Source: Spinactinospora alkalitolerans
GTDB taxonomy: Bacteria; Actinomycetota; Actinomycetes; Streptosporangiales; Streptosporangiaceae
DNA: 64,000 nt
Reading direction: 5' to 3'
Assembly: GCF_013408795.1 (NCBI RefSeq)
Contig: NZ_JACCCC010000001.1
Location: 6,324,001-6,388,000, forward strand
Part shown: one piece after another, positions 6,762 to 19,111 of the stretch
Numbering within the stretch: the stretch's first letter is position 1
Layout: each line of letters opens with the position of its first letter
Program-made: the position numbers and the translations under genes
The notes under the pieces: model-generated
Databases searched by the model: none
The model's input: only the letters and a program-made list of their open reading frames with translations
Told to the model about the DNA's origin: nothing

Positions 6762-9700
6762 ATGGGCGGCACAATGTCGGCCATGGTCGACTCCTCCCAC
6801 CATGACACCCCCGACGGCATCGCCTGGGTGGCCGGTCCCGACGGCTACGGACTGGCCCTGAGCGACACCGGCCTCCAGTGCCGCAACCCCAAGGGGCGCG
6901 TCCTCAAACGGACTCCCAAGCACATCGCCGACTCCGAGATCGGACGGCGGCTCGAGCGGCTGCGCGCCTGGCTGGCCGAACACGAAACCGAATGCCGCCG
7001 CCTGGTGCGGAAGTGGACCCGCGGCTCCTGGCCCGTGCCGGTGGCGCTGCTGGGCCGCCTGTGGCCCGATCCCACCTGGCAGCGGGTGCTGAAGGACGCG
7101 GCGGTGCGCGCCTGCGACGAGCGCCCCCTCGATCCCCCGCTGGAGGTCTCCGGGCTGCTGCGCGAGATCGACGGGACCGGCCGCGTCGGCGTGCTCACCC
7201 TGGACGCCGAGACCGCCTGGCTGGAGACGAGCCACCTCGTCTTCCCGCACCCCCGCCACCTCACCGACCTGGAGGAGGTCCGCGACCTCGCCGTGGACCT
7301 CGGCATCGAGCCCGGCACCGACCAGCTCGTCCGCTCCGACCGGCCCCTGGAGTCGTACAACGCCGAGCGGCTGGGTGCGGAACGGCACCGGACCTGGCGG
7401 CGCGGACACCTGCTCGGCGCGCTCATCGCCCCCGCCGGCGTCGACACCGCGCTCTCCGTCGACGCCGACGGCCACCCGGCCGAGCAGGCGGTGCGCGCCC
7501 GCACCTACCGCCACCCCGCCCTGGGCGGGCGGCCCGTGGTCCGGTTGTCCTCCGACACCGAGGCGCCGGCCGCCGATCTGCGCGCCGAGCGGGTCGGCTG
7601 CGCACCCGCCGTCCCGGGTCCGCCCGTGTCCGCCGCCCGCCGCCCTGCCCTGCTGGGCTACCCCGCCTGGGCCGTCGTCCACGATCCCGACCGCGCCGAC
7701 GTCGCGCTCAGGGCCTTCGACCTCTACGCCGGCGCCCGCGAGGAGGCGGCGGCCAAGCCGGGCCGGGCGTTCGACACGCTGCGGGCCTTCGCCCGCCACA
7801 GGCTGCCCTTCTCCCACCTGCCGGCCTTCTGGGCCCAGGCCCGGCAGGTGTTCGCCGACATCGGCAACCACCACTGGGCCGGACAGTGCCGCCGCGCGGT
7901 CCAGGAGTCGCTCGCCGACGCCGGGATGGCCGGCGACCTGGAGCTGCGCCGGGCACTGCTGCGCGAAGGGCTCGATGACCTGGACGCCTTCTGCGCCGTC
8001 CTCGCCGAGCACGAGGGCCCCGAAGCCGCCTACGAGGAGTTCCGGTCCCGGGCGCTGCGCGGGTTCTACAACGAGAACTCGCTCTTCCGCGACCTGAACC
8101 GCTTCGCCAAGGCGGCGGGCAAGGATCCCGCGGAGGAGAAGGTCCGCAACCTCGGCGAGTTCTTCGCAGGCGGCGGGAGCTCCGGATCGGATTCGTTCTG
8201 GAAGCAGCACCGCACCGCCATCGTGCGGCTGGCCCGCACCGACGACGCGTTCCTGCGCAAGCTGGTCCTCGGCGACGACATGTGGCTGACCCACGCCCAG
8301 TCCAACGGCGTGCTGCAGCGCCTGCTCGCCGACGAGGCGGTCGCCCGGCGGCTGCGCGGCGGCGTGCTCGACCCGCCCTCCTCGGTCACCGAATGGCTCG
8401 GTGACCGGCTGGTCAAGGAGCGCGCCCGCGGTGCCCACGCCTCCCCGGCCCTGCTGGAGCTGCTCGCCTTCTTCGCCCCCACTCTCATCGCCGAGGACGA
8501 GGGGCTGCGCCTTGCCCCCGCCGACGACGATCCGGTCGACCCCAACGCGCTCGACATCGCCCTGGAGCACCGCATCCCGTTGGCCCGCCCCGTCGCCGGC
8601 TTCTCGCTGACCGAGTGGTACCGCTCCGGCGAGGAGGCGCGCCGCCCCCTGGCCCACGTCGCCGCCGATCCCCGCTGCACCGCCGTCCTCGAACGCGAGA
8701 TCGGCGCCTTCGAGGACGCGCCCGAACCCGCCACCGAGCGCGGCTACCGCCGCAGGACCCCTCCGCCGTTCAAACGCGACCGACTGCTGGACTTTCCCGC
8801 ACTCGCCCCGATCGTCACCCGGCTGCACCCCGAACTCGCGCCCAAGGCCCCCGCCCCGGCAAACGAGGACACCAAGGCCGCCGAGACCGCCAAGGGCGCG
8901 GAGGAGCCGGCCGTTGCCGCGGCGGTCGAGGAGACGCCCGCGCCACCCTCCGCGACCGACTCCCTGCTGATGCGGGCCCTGTCAGGTCTCCACCTGCACG
9001 CCCCGGACAAGAGCCGCGACCCCGGCGACCAGGACTCCACCCTCCGATCGCTGCGCAGCACGGCCGCCCGGCTGCGCGGCGAGGAGGCGCCGCCCGAGGA
9101 CCTCGACCGCCCCGCCCTGCACTGGGCGCTGCTGATCGAACGCATCGGCGCCGTCGCCCTGCGCGCCGCCTCCCCCGCGACACCGCCCGACCAGCGCGCG
9201 GCCCTCATCGAGTTCCTGCGCGCCTGGGCCGAGCTGCCGTTCGCGGCCGATCCCGCCCGGGGCTGGCAGTACGGCGCCCTGGACCGTGCGTTCACCGATC
9301 CCCCCGACGCCGTGGTGCTGCACCTCGGTGGATACGGCGGCCACTACAGCACCTTCGGTCCCGGCTCCGACCAGGTCCTCTGGTTCGTCCGCCCCGCGCC
9401 CGAATCCGGCGCGGCCGACCCGCTCGGCGAGGACGTCGTCTTCGTCCGCGACATCGCCCCCGGCTGGGGCGGCGCAGAGCAGATCACCGCGTTCTGCGAC
9501 GAGCTCGCCCGGCGCGGCCCCATCCGCTGGGGCATACCCGCCCGGGCCGCGGCCGAGCGCCTCGCCGACCGCCTGGAGATCACCCCGTCCGCCGCCACGC
9601 TGGTCCTCAACGGCTTCCCCTCCACCACCGAGCGAGGCAAGCCGCTGGACGACCACCAGCGCCGCGCGCTCAAGGCCAAGGTCCGCGAGACGACGGGTGC

Positions 9701-10952
9701 CCAGACCTTCCTGGCACGCTTGGACAGCGGCCAGCGGCTGCGGCTGGCCGCCGCCGTGCCGCCCGGCGATCCCGCCCGGCTGTGGGCCAAGGACGGCCCG
9801 GACGACGCGGTCGAACGCGTCGAAGCGGTGTGGCGCGGCGAGGGCCTCCCCTCCGACCGGGTCGACATCGCCACCACGCTCACGTCGCCCGGCTACGTCA
9901 GCGTGTACCGCCTGGCCGTGCTGCAGTCGCCGCGGCGCTCGGACGGCCTGACCCGCGATCCCGACTCGACGATCCAACTGACCGGCTCCCGGCCCGAACT
10001 TCCGTCCTCGTGGCTGCGCAGCAACCTGGAGGCCCTGGTCCAACTGCTGCCGTGGGCCGCCACCCGGCTGCCCGTGGGGCATCCCGCCGCGCGGGAGCTG
10101 CCCGCCGTTCTGGGCCTGCTGCGCGAACGGCTGCGCCACCCCGACCTGGTCCTGAAGATCGGCTGGACGACCCTGGCGCGCAGGCAGAAGGAGAACAACC
10201 GGATCGCCGAGGAGGTGTTCGGGCCCGACACCCTCCGGGGCGGGAACCTCGCGGTGTACGACGACGGGGTGTTCGTCGTCGGCGTCCATCCGCGCTACCC
10301 CTCCGAGTTCCTCTTCCGTCCCGCGCGGCTGACCGAGCGGTGGGACGAGCCGGACATCGCGATGAAACGGCGGCTGCTCACCGAGTCCTACGGTGACTTC
10401 GCCGAGCAGTGGGCCTTTCTGGAACTGCTGTTCAGCGACGGCTACACCCGTCTGGCCGAACGCGCCGTCGACACCCCCGTCCCTGAGGGGCACCACGAGG
10501 CCGACCCGGCCCGCAGCGCGCCCGACCTCGTCGTCGAGGTGGGCGGAACCCTCGGTGTCGGGGCCGACGCCGCGGCGCTCTACCTGCAACTGGCCGCGCT
10601 GACCGATCCCACCGACGCCAACGTGCGCGCATGGAACGGCTGGACCCCCGAGCGGCACGAGCAGGCCCGCCGCGAACTGCTCGGCACCGGCGCCGTCGTC
10701 GTCCAGCCGGAACGCGAGGTCGAGGCCGATCTCGCGGTCGAAGGCCGGACGACCGTCCTGCCGGGCGGGCTCACCCGGGTGCGGGGCGTGCACCCCTACA
10801 GGGACTGGGTGATGGAGGAGGGCAAACGCGGCCTCTACCCCTCCATCGAGGACTTCAAGAACCGGGGCGTCTCCCCGCTCGCCCCCGGCCTGGTCCACCG
10901 CCCGCTCCACGAGATGTTCGACCTCGCCTGGCGGCGCACCCGCGACGACTGA
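6762..10952 (+). CDS. Giant DUF4132-type protein
   Basis: This is a 1396-residue cytoplasmic protein whose ATG follows AGAAGGA. The N-terminal 220 residues carry DUF4132-like features: a basic RRLVRKWTRG stretch, PVPVALLGRLWPDPTWQRVL, GVLTLDAETAWLE and FPHPRHLTDLEEVRDLAVDLG. The middle looks alpha-helical, with a TPR-like stretch at about 345-440 and an Ala/Pro/Glu-rich linker near 690-720. The C-terminal part ends near a DFKNRGVSPLAPGLVHRPLH segment. DUF4132 is known from MolR/YehI-like proteins of uncertain function. No nuclease, helicase or transferase motif is visible. The gene appears to be transcribed alone. Confidence 0.7.
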   Translation: MGGTMSAMVDSSHHDTPDGIAWVAGPDGYGLALSDTGLQCRNPKGRVLKRTPKHIADSEIGRRLERLRAWLAEHETECRRLVRKWTRGSWPVPVALLGRLWPDPTWQRVLKDAAVRACDERPLDPPLEVSGLLREIDGTGRVGVLTLDAETAWLETSHLVFPHPRHLTDLEEVRDLAVDLGIEPGTDQLVRSDRPLESYNAERLGAERHRTWRRGHLLGALIAPAGVDTALSVDADGHPAEQAVRARTYRHPALGGRPVVRLSSDTEAPAADLRAERVGCAPAVPGPPVSAARRPALLGYPAWAVVHDPDRADVALRAFDLYAGAREEAAAKPGRAFDTLRAFARHRLPFSHLPAFWAQARQVFADIGNHHWAGQCRRAVQESLADAGMAGDLELRRALLREGLDDLDAFCAVLAEHEGPEAAYEEFRSRALRGFYNENSLFRDLNRFAKAAGKDPAEEKVRNLGEFFAGGGSSGSDSFWKQHRTAIVRLARTDDAFLRKLVLGDDMWLTHAQSNGVLQRLLADEAVARRLRGGVLDPPSSVTEWLGDRLVKERARGAHASPALLELLAFFAPTLIAEDEGLRLAPADDDPVDPNALDIALEHRIPLARPVAGFSLTEWYRSGEEARRPLAHVAADPRCTAVLEREIGAFEDAPEPATERGYRRRTPPPFKRDRLLDFPALAPIVTRLHPELAPKAPAPANEDTKAAETAKGAEEPAVAAAVEETPAPPSATDSLLMRALSGLHLHAPDKSRDPGDQDSTLRSLRSTAARLRGEEAPPEDLDRPALHWALLIERIGAVALRAASPATPPDQRAALIEFLRAWAELPFAADPARGWQYGALDRAFTDPPDAVVLHLGGYGGHYSTFGPGSDQVLWFVRPAPESGAADPLGEDVVFVRDIAPGWGGAEQITAFCDELARRGPIRWGIPARAAAERLADRLEITPSAATLVLNGFPSTTERGKPLDDHQRRALKAKVRETTGAQTFLARLDSGQRLRLAAAVPPGDPARLWAKDGPDDAVERVEAVWRGEGLPSDRVDIATTLTSPGYVSVYRLAVLQSPRRSDGLTRDPDSTIQLTGSRPELPSSWLRSNLEALVQLLPWAATRLPVGHPAARELPAVLGLLRERLRHPDLVLKIGWTTLARRQKENNRIAEEVFGPDTLRGGNLAVYDDGVFVVGVHPRYPSEFLFRPARLTERWDEPDIAMKRRLLTESYGDFAEQWAFLELLFSDGYTRLAERAVDTPVPEGHHEADPARSAPDLVVEVGGTLGVGADAAALYLQLAALTDPTDANVRAWNGWTPERHEQARRELLGTGAVVVQPEREVEADLAVEGRTTVLPGGLTRVRGVHPYRDWVMEEGKRGLYPSIEDFKNRGVSPLAPGLVHRPLHEMFDLAWRRTRDD

Positions 10953-11046
10953 CCGATACCCGGCGACGGGGGCCGCAGAGGGCCGACCGCCACAGTGCAC
11001 GCGGTGTCGGCGGCTAAATCGCTGATGGGAGGGGACTGGGATCGTC

Positions 11047-11168
11047 TCCAGGCCCTGCTGTGGTTCCGCGGACCTGGTGAGGCCGTTGCCAGGCGCGCCG
11101 GCGCTGACGGCAGCCTTCCCGGGTCATGCGGTGGTGAACGGGAGGACTGCGACCACAGCCTCCCGTTC
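11047..11168 (+). repeat. Dispersed repeat R2, copy a
   Basis: About 100 bases here are nearly identical to 56980-57080 and, inverted, to about 22683-22756. The shared core includes GCCTTCCCGGGTCATGCGGT. The copy ends in a hairpin. It fills the gap between the convergent genes ending at 10952 and 11180. Confidence 0.7.
11136..11168. terminator. Hairpin terminator within R2a
   Basis: Perfect 10-base arms (GAACGGGAGG and CCTCCCGTTC) enclose a 13-base loop between two convergent genes. It can serve as a bidirectional terminator even without a T-tract, as is common in actinobacteria. The copy at 57075 carries a related hairpin. Confidence 0.65.
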
Positions 11169-11179
11169 CCATCGACGGT

Positions 11180-14359
<3,180 letters not shown>

Positions 14360-14420
14360 CACGTGCTCCGCGGCGGTGTCGTAGGGGCGGTCGTGGGGCG
14401 GGGGCGGGAAAGGGTCGCTC

Positions 14421-14446
14421 GGTATAACCGGCCCTCCGGTTATACC
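14421..14446. promoter_or_regulatory. Perfect palindrome upstream of the kinase gene
   Basis: Arms GGTATAACCGG and CCGGTTATACC are perfect 11-base inverted repeats around CCCT. They lie 62-87 bases upstream of the kinase start. The TATA-rich core stands out in GC-rich sequence and suits an operator for a dimeric repressor. No adjacent gene encodes an obvious cognate regulator. Confidence 0.55.
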
Positions 14447-14572
14447 GGATCCGGGCACGGCTGCATCGTGCGCGGCCCCCACGGGCACCGCCCCTCCCGC
14501 GGGCGCCACCCGGGCGCGGCGGTCCGAGAGCGCGGATCGACCGCCGACGCGTTCGCCGGACGCGGCGCGGGC

Positions 14573-15073
14573 TCAGGCGTCCAGGACCCGGCGGCCCTCG
14601 CGGTGGACGACGGGAGGCAGCACCGACCACGGGAAGTTGATCCACCGGTCCGTGCGCTTCCACACGTAGTCGCACTTCACCAACGACCGGGGCTTCTCGT
14701 AGATCACCGCGCTGCGCACCTCCGCCACGTGCTCGTGGCAGAAGTCGTACACCAGCTTCAGCGTCTTGCCCGTGTCGGCGACGTCGTCGGCGACCAGCAC
14801 CTTCCTGCGGCTCAGGTCGACGGTGCTGGGGACCGGGGGAAGCATCACCGGCATGTCCAGGGTCTCGCCCACGCCCGTGTAGAACTCGACGTTCATCACG
14901 TGCAGGTTCTTCACGTCCAGCGCGTAGCCCAGCCCGCCGGCCACGAAGAGCCCGCCGCGCGCGATCGAGAGGATCATGTCCGGCTCGTAACCGTCGTCCG
15001 CGACGGCCTGCGCCAGCTCCCGCATGGCGGTGCCGAAGAGCTCATAGGTCAGGTTCTCGCGGTCGTCGTTCAC
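14573..15073 (-). CDS. Phosphoribosyltransferase family protein
   Basis: This is a 166-residue type I phosphoribosyltransferase. The PRPP-binding loop is VLVADDVADTGKTL in mid-protein, and ILSIARGGLFVAGGLGYAL matches the early substrate/flap region. The GTG start follows GAGAGGG. The family transfers ribose-5-phosphate from PRPP to a nucleobase (hypoxanthine/guanine/xanthine type is most likely), but substrate-specifying residues cannot be read with confidence. It shares orientation with the downstream kinase gene but is separated from it by more than 200 bases with a palindrome, so it is probably independent. Confidence 0.85.
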   Translation of the reverse strand: MNDDRENLTYELFGTAMRELAQAVADDGYEPDMILSIARGGLFVAGGLGYALDVKNLHVMNVEFYTGVGETLDMPVMLPPVPSTVDLSRRKVLVADDVADTGKTLKLVYDFCHEHVAEVRSAVIYEKPRSLVKCDYVWKRTDRWINFPWSVLPPVVHREGRRVLDA

Positions 15074-15343
15074 GGATGCACCCTCTCAGCGTCTCTCGAA
15101 TCTCCGGAACCCGCTCCGGGCCGGGCTCCTCACCAGTATCCCGACCTGCGGCGGTGGTCCGGATCCGGCCTTCCGGGCGCCTTGCCCCCATCGTTCTCGA
15201 CGACGAGGCGGCCCTGCTGGAGCAGCGCATCATCACGGCCGGACGGCACCGGCCGGGCATGCGAGGAGATCCGGCGTGACCGGAAGGGGACATCCCTGTC
15301 GCCACCGGCCGTCGTCGGCGCGGCGGTCCGGTACCTTGCGGCG

Positions 15344-16030
15344 ATGGACATGATGTGGACGGGGGTGCGCGAGCGGGTGCTCGCGCTGCGCACGGCCCCG
15401 GGGGCGCACCGGGTGTTCGGCGCCTCGGTGGGGAGGTTCGGCCACCGCTTCACGCTGCGGCCCCCACTCACCGAGGCCGAGCTGCTGGAGACCGAGGAGG
15501 CGCTCGGCGTCAGGCTGCCCGAGGAGTACCGCGGCTTCCTGCTGGAGGTCGCCGCCGCCGGTGCGGGACCCGACTACGGGGTGCTCCCGCTGACGCGTCC
15601 GAAGGAGGGCGGCGCCGCGTCGGCCGAGCACCTGCGGCGGCCCTTCCGGCCCGTCCACGTGCAGGAGCTCACCACGGCGCACCAGGCCGGCAAGCCCCTT
15701 CGGAGAACCTACGCCGACCCGGACGAGTACGTGCGGGACTACCACGCCTGGGACGAGCGGGACGACGAGCTCTTCGACGCGCTGGACGAGGGCTCGCTCC
15801 GCGTGAGCGAGCACGGCTGCGGCTACTTCACGCTGCTCGCCGTGACCGGCCCCGAACGCGGCACCATGTGGGCCGACGTCCGGGCCACCGACGAGGGCGC
15901 CGTCCCCTTCCGGCGCCCGGGCAAGGAGCGCATGACGTTCGCCGAGTGGTACCTGCGCTGGCTCGCGCGCGCGGAGACCCGGGCCAGGGGCGAGGCCGAG
16001 ACCGCAACGGGGAGCGCGGCGGCCCCGTGA
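15344..16030 (+). CDS. SMI1/KNR4 family protein
   Basis: This is a 228-residue soluble protein. The core FTLRPPLTEAELLETEEALGVRLPEEYRGFLLEV is the SMI1/KNR4 opening, where a loop binds partners, shown here across residues about 32-66 (the longest uninterrupted part cited is LLETEEALGVRLPEEYRGFL). A GYFTLLAVTGPERGTMWAD segment and a final FAEWYLRWL helix complete the fold. In bacteria these proteins often neutralise polymorphic toxins, but no toxin gene is adjacent, so the role is open. Start at ATG 15344; its ribosome-binding site is weak. Confidence 0.8.
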   Translation: MDMMWTGVRERVLALRTAPGAHRVFGASVGRFGHRFTLRPPLTEAELLETEEALGVRLPEEYRGFLLEVAAAGAGPDYGVLPLTRPKEGGAASAEHLRRPFRPVHVQELTTAHQAGKPLRRTYADPDEYVRDYHAWDERDDELFDALDEGSLRVSEHGCGYFTLLAVTGPERGTMWADVRATDEGAVPFRRPGKERMTFAEWYLRWLARAETRARGEAETATGSAAAP

Positions 16031-16244
16031 CGGCCGCGCCGGAGGCCACCAAGGTTGGAAAGGTCGCGTCTGGCCTGACCGATCCGGCGCCGGGCGACCG
16101 TCCGGGTCCTCCTCTCCCCCCGCCGCCGGTTGCCCGGTCTCCTCGGTGCTCCTGTGCGCCTCTTCCGGTTCCGGCCGGACCGCCGCGGCCTGCGATGCGG
16201 CCCCGCTCCGGCCCCGGCGACCGGCGCGCCAATACGATGAGCCC

Positions 16245-16544
16245 ATGGTCTTCAAACAGGTCGGCACCGGCCGTCCCTACCCCGAGCACGGGCTGGCGCC
16301 CCGGGACTGGGCGCGGATCCCCCCACGTCAGGTGCGCCTGGACGAGCTCGTCACCACCAAGTCCACGCTGGACCTGGAGCACCTGCTCGCCAAGGACTCC
16401 ACCTTCTTCGGCGACCTTTTCCCGCATGTCGTGCACTGGGAGGGCCGGCTCTACCTCGAGGACGGCCTGCACCGCGCCCTGCGCTCGGCCCTCCAGCAGC
16501 GCCGCACCATGCCCGCCCGCGTGCACGACTTCCACGCGCTCTGA
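16245..16544 (+). CDS. Small ParB/sulfiredoxin-like conserved actinobacterial protein
   Basis: This is a 99-residue protein starting at ATG 16245. The pattern RQVRLDELVTTKSTLDLEHL, then LYLEDGLHRALRSAL, resembles the ParB/sulfiredoxin fold, in which a D-G-x-H-R segment binds nucleotide. Proteins of this length and sequence are conserved in actinobacteria without an assigned function. There is no DNA-binding helix-turn-helix, so it is not a partitioning ParB. It lies alone between an SMI1/KNR4 gene and a convergent lipoprotein gene. Confidence 0.65.
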   Translation: MVFKQVGTGRPYPEHGLAPRDWARIPPRQVRLDELVTTKSTLDLEHLLAKDSTFFGDLFPHVVHWEGRLYLEDGLHRALRSALQQRRTMPARVHDFHAL

Positions 16545-16651
16545 TCAGGGCCCGGTCACGCCCTGATCAGGGCGTCGCCGGCCAGGACCACCGAGTCGTG
16601 CCCGCAGCCGGGGAGGTGGGGATGGGCACAGCGCCCACACGCGGCCCGGCG

Positions 16652-17449
16652 CTACGCAGCCTCCTCCAGGTGCCGCGCGGCCGACGCCATGATGCCCGCG
16701 AACTCCTCCTCGCGCTCCAGCTCCTCAATGGCCTCGGACTGCACCCGGTGGTTGTCGTAGCAGGTGGTGGGGCGCTCGCCATCCTCCCTGGGCTCATCGC
16801 GGCACGCGTCCAGCAGCTCCGGTACGGACGGCGAGGACGAGCCGTCGTCGACGTGGACCGAGAGCAGGGCGAAGTGGACATCGGACGCCTTGCCCCAGGC
16901 CATCTGCGTCGACATGTCCGTTCCCCCGCCGGAGAACTCCATGATGAACCCGTCGCTCCCCTCCGGAAGGTCATCCTGGGAGAGGCGCCTGATCCTCCCC
17001 TCCATCCTCTCGTCACCGACGTAACCGGTGAACCTCGAACAGGCGTCGATCATCCGGACCTGCGGCCCGGTATCGGAGGCGTCCTCGGAGGGGTCTTCGG
17101 TCACCAGGATGAAGCTGTAGGAGGTGGTCGGGCCGGAGGCGCCGTCCGGCCTCGCCGTCTGGAGCGCCCCCTCGGCGGCTCCCTGCGGCACCTGCTCGGA
17201 TCCGCTCTCCTCCATGGCCGCCCCGCACTCCGCCGGCTCGACCCGATCGAAGTCGGGAGAGGAGGACCCTTCGCTCTCGATCTCCGCCACGTCGCCCGTC
17301 TGCACCAGGTAGCCGTCGGGGTAGACGTCGTCGGGCGGCAGCAGCGCGTCCAGTCGCGCGCTGGGGCGCAGTTCGACTCCGGATCCGCACCCTGCGAGCG
17401 CCAGCGCGAGCAGCATGGGCACAGCGGCATGGCGAAACGGGGAAGGCAT
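16652..17449 (-). CDS. Predicted lipoprotein of unknown function
   Basis: This is a 265-residue secreted protein. I chose the ATG at 17449 because a typical lipoprotein signal follows: basic start, hydrophobic core and the lipobox LALAGC with Cys near residue 21. AAGGGA lies upstream. The mature part is acidic with several Cys residues (AECGAA, DACSRF, DACRDE, TTCYDN). The layout resembles actinobacterial cell-surface solute or sensor-like lipoproteins, and the product at 18173 is organised similarly. No enzyme motif is seen. Confidence 0.7.
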   Translation of the reverse strand: MPSPFRHAAVPMLLALALAGCGSGVELRPSARLDALLPPDDVYPDGYLVQTGDVAEIESEGSSSPDFDRVEPAECGAAMEESGSEQVPQGAAEGALQTARPDGASGPTTSYSFILVTEDPSEDASDTGPQVRMIDACSRFTGYVGDERMEGRIRRLSQDDLPEGSDGFIMEFSGGGTDMSTQMAWGKASDVHFALLSVHVDDGSSSPSVPELLDACRDEPREDGERPTTCYDNHRVQSEAIEELEREEEFAGIMASAARHLEEAA

Positions 17450-17745
17450 GGGGGTCCCTTTCCGATCGGTGCCCCGGTCACGGGGGCAGACGAGGTGATC
17501 CCCCTCCGACGCCGTGTTCCACCGCGCGGGGCCGGATACGGCCATGATGGCACGGTCGCCGGGGCGGCCACCGAGCGACCGCGGCGACGAGGAGGATCGC
17601 CGGGGTGGAGCGGACGAGCCCGTGGCCGAACGGCTGGGGCGGGGTGGGAAGCGCGGGCTCCCTGCGGTCGGCCCTCCGGGGGCCCGGCGCGGAACCGGTG
17701 GCGCCCGTGCGTTCCGGCTTCGGCCGCTGTGCCAGGATGCTCCGC

Positions 17746-18120
17746 ATGACCGACACGACCGAGGAGACCGCGGCGCCCGAGGTGGCCGACGGGGTCGTGG
17801 TGACGGGGGCGGCGGGCGGCATCGGCTCGGCCGTGGTCGGCGCCCTGGCGGGACGGGGACGGCGCGTGCTCGCGATGGGGCGCGACTCCGAGCGGCTCGC
17901 CGCGATCGCCGAGGCGCACCCCGGAGTCCGGCCGGTCCCGGCCGACCTGCGGCGTCCGGAGTCTCTGGCGGACGCCGTCACCGGCATCGCCGGGCTGGAC
18001 GCGCTCGTCCACTGCGCGGGGGTCGCGCCGGTCGCCTCCGTGGCCGCCTCGACGGTGGAGCTGTGGCGCGAGACCCTGACCGTGAACCTGGCCGCGGCGG
18101 CCGCCTGCGGCCCGGCTCTC
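17746..18120 (+). pseudogene. Truncated short-chain dehydrogenase/reductase
   Basis: The N-terminal half of an SDR is intact, with cofactor-binding VVTGAAGGIGSAVVGAL, an acidic PADLRRPES segment and LVHCAGVAPV. After LWRETLTVNLAAAAACGPALL the frame runs into a hairpin and the end of the next gene. The catalytic Ser and YxxxK, needed for activity, are absent. The start is ATG 17746 (ATG 17737 possible). A deletion during rearrangement near 18118 is the simplest reading. Confidence 0.75.
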
Positions 18121-18126
18121 CTTGAG

Positions 18127-18160
18127 AGCCCGCCCGCCCACGGCCAACGGTCGGGCGGGG
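18127..18160. terminator. Hairpin terminator
   Basis: CCCGCCCG and CGGGCGGG arms flank the end of the leftward lipoprotein-like gene and the broken end of the SDR fragment. It probably terminates the leftward gene. Confidence 0.5.
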
Positions 18161-18172
18161 TCCGGGCCAGGC

Positions 18173-19111
18173 TCAGCCGAGGTGGTTCAGCGCCTGCCGG
18201 CCGAGCTCGGGCATGACCTGCTCGGCGTGCTCGAACGTCAGCACGGGTCCCATCGAATCGGTGCCCCTGGGACCCCATTTCACCTCGACGAGCATGTTGT
18301 CCCGGCGGATCAGCAGCTCCGCCAGCCTCTCGGTGGTGTCGTCCCTGTTGTCGCTGTAGACCAGCACGCTCTCGTCGCCGATGTCCATCGCCCGCTTCTC
18401 CAGCCTGGTGCCGAACATCCCGAAGACGTCGCTCTTGGGCCCGAAGCGCTCCTCGGCCTGCGACACCGATTCGGGGTCGTCCGTCGAGACCATGTACTCG
18501 AGGTCCAGGGAGACGGAGACGTTGTCGTCGGTCCGGCCGCTCCAACTGCACGACGAGAGGAAGTCGGTCACGTGGAGGTACGGATCGTCCTCCTCGACCC
18601 GCATCCCGGCGAGGGTCTCGGCACCGAAGGCCGCGCAGGGATCCTCCGGCAGGGAGTGCGGGCCTTCGCCCACGCTGACCTCGGTCGGGGTTGCCGGGCC
18701 GGCGTAGGGCTCCCATGTCCGCATCGACGTCTCCGCGGCATCGGGCGTGCTCCCGGGCCCGGCCTCCTCCTCGGCGGCGTCGGCCCCGGTCGGGGCGGCG
18801 GCCTCCGGGGTGCCCTCGGGGGTGCCCGACCCGGTCACGAGCACCACGCCGATGGCGATCAGCAGCACCAGGACGAGCCCGCCGACGCCGAGGATGATCC
18901 ACTGGCCGGCCCGCTGCGGCGCACCGGGTCCCGACGGGCCCGCGGGTGCGCCGCCGGGCCCGTGGGGCGGTTGCCCGCCCTGCCACGTCCCCGGATGAGG
19001 ACCGGGATACGGGGGACGCGGGTGCGGCGGAGGTCCGGGCTGCGGCGGGTGCCCTCCCATTCCGGGATTGCCCGGTCCGGACGGGGGCGTGGACGGCCGG
19101 TTCTCGTTCAT
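18173..19111 (-). CDS. Proline-rich membrane-anchored protein with extracellular Cys domain
   Basis: This is a 312-residue protein starting at ATG 19111. The first 65 residues are Pro/Gly-rich and probably cytoplasmic. One transmembrane helix follows (GQWIILGVGGLVLVLLIAIG and on, about 69-93), then an acidic low-complexity linker and a folded C-terminal domain. That domain has two spaced Cys (DPCAAFG and SSCSWSG), as in DUF3558-like extracellular domains of actinobacteria. Function is unknown. It is divergent from the similarly Pro-rich membrane protein at 19433. Confidence 0.7.
   Translation of the reverse strand: MNENRPSTPPSGPGNPGMGGHPPQPGPPPHPRPPYPGPHPGTWQGGQPPHGPGGAPAGPSGPGAPQRAGQWIILGVGGLVLVLLIAIGVVLVTGSGTPEGTPEAAAPTGADAAEEEAGPGSTPDAAETSMRTWEPYAGPATPTEVSVGEGPHSLPEDPCAAFGAETLAGMRVEEDDPYLHVTDFLSSCSWSGRTDDNVSVSLDLEYMVSTDDPESVSQAEERFGPKSDVFGMFGTRLEKRAMDIGDESVLVYSDNRDDTTERLAELLIRRDNMLVEVKWGPRGTDSMGPVLTFEHAEQVMPELGRQALNHLG

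Noticed and set aside
5253-8828. Very long open frame on the minus strand (about 1190 codons)
   Set aside because: It is antisense to the DUF4132-type and PH-like genes. High GC removes stops in the opposite strand; the translation is Gly/Ala/Val/Arg-rich without domains or a ribosome-binding site.
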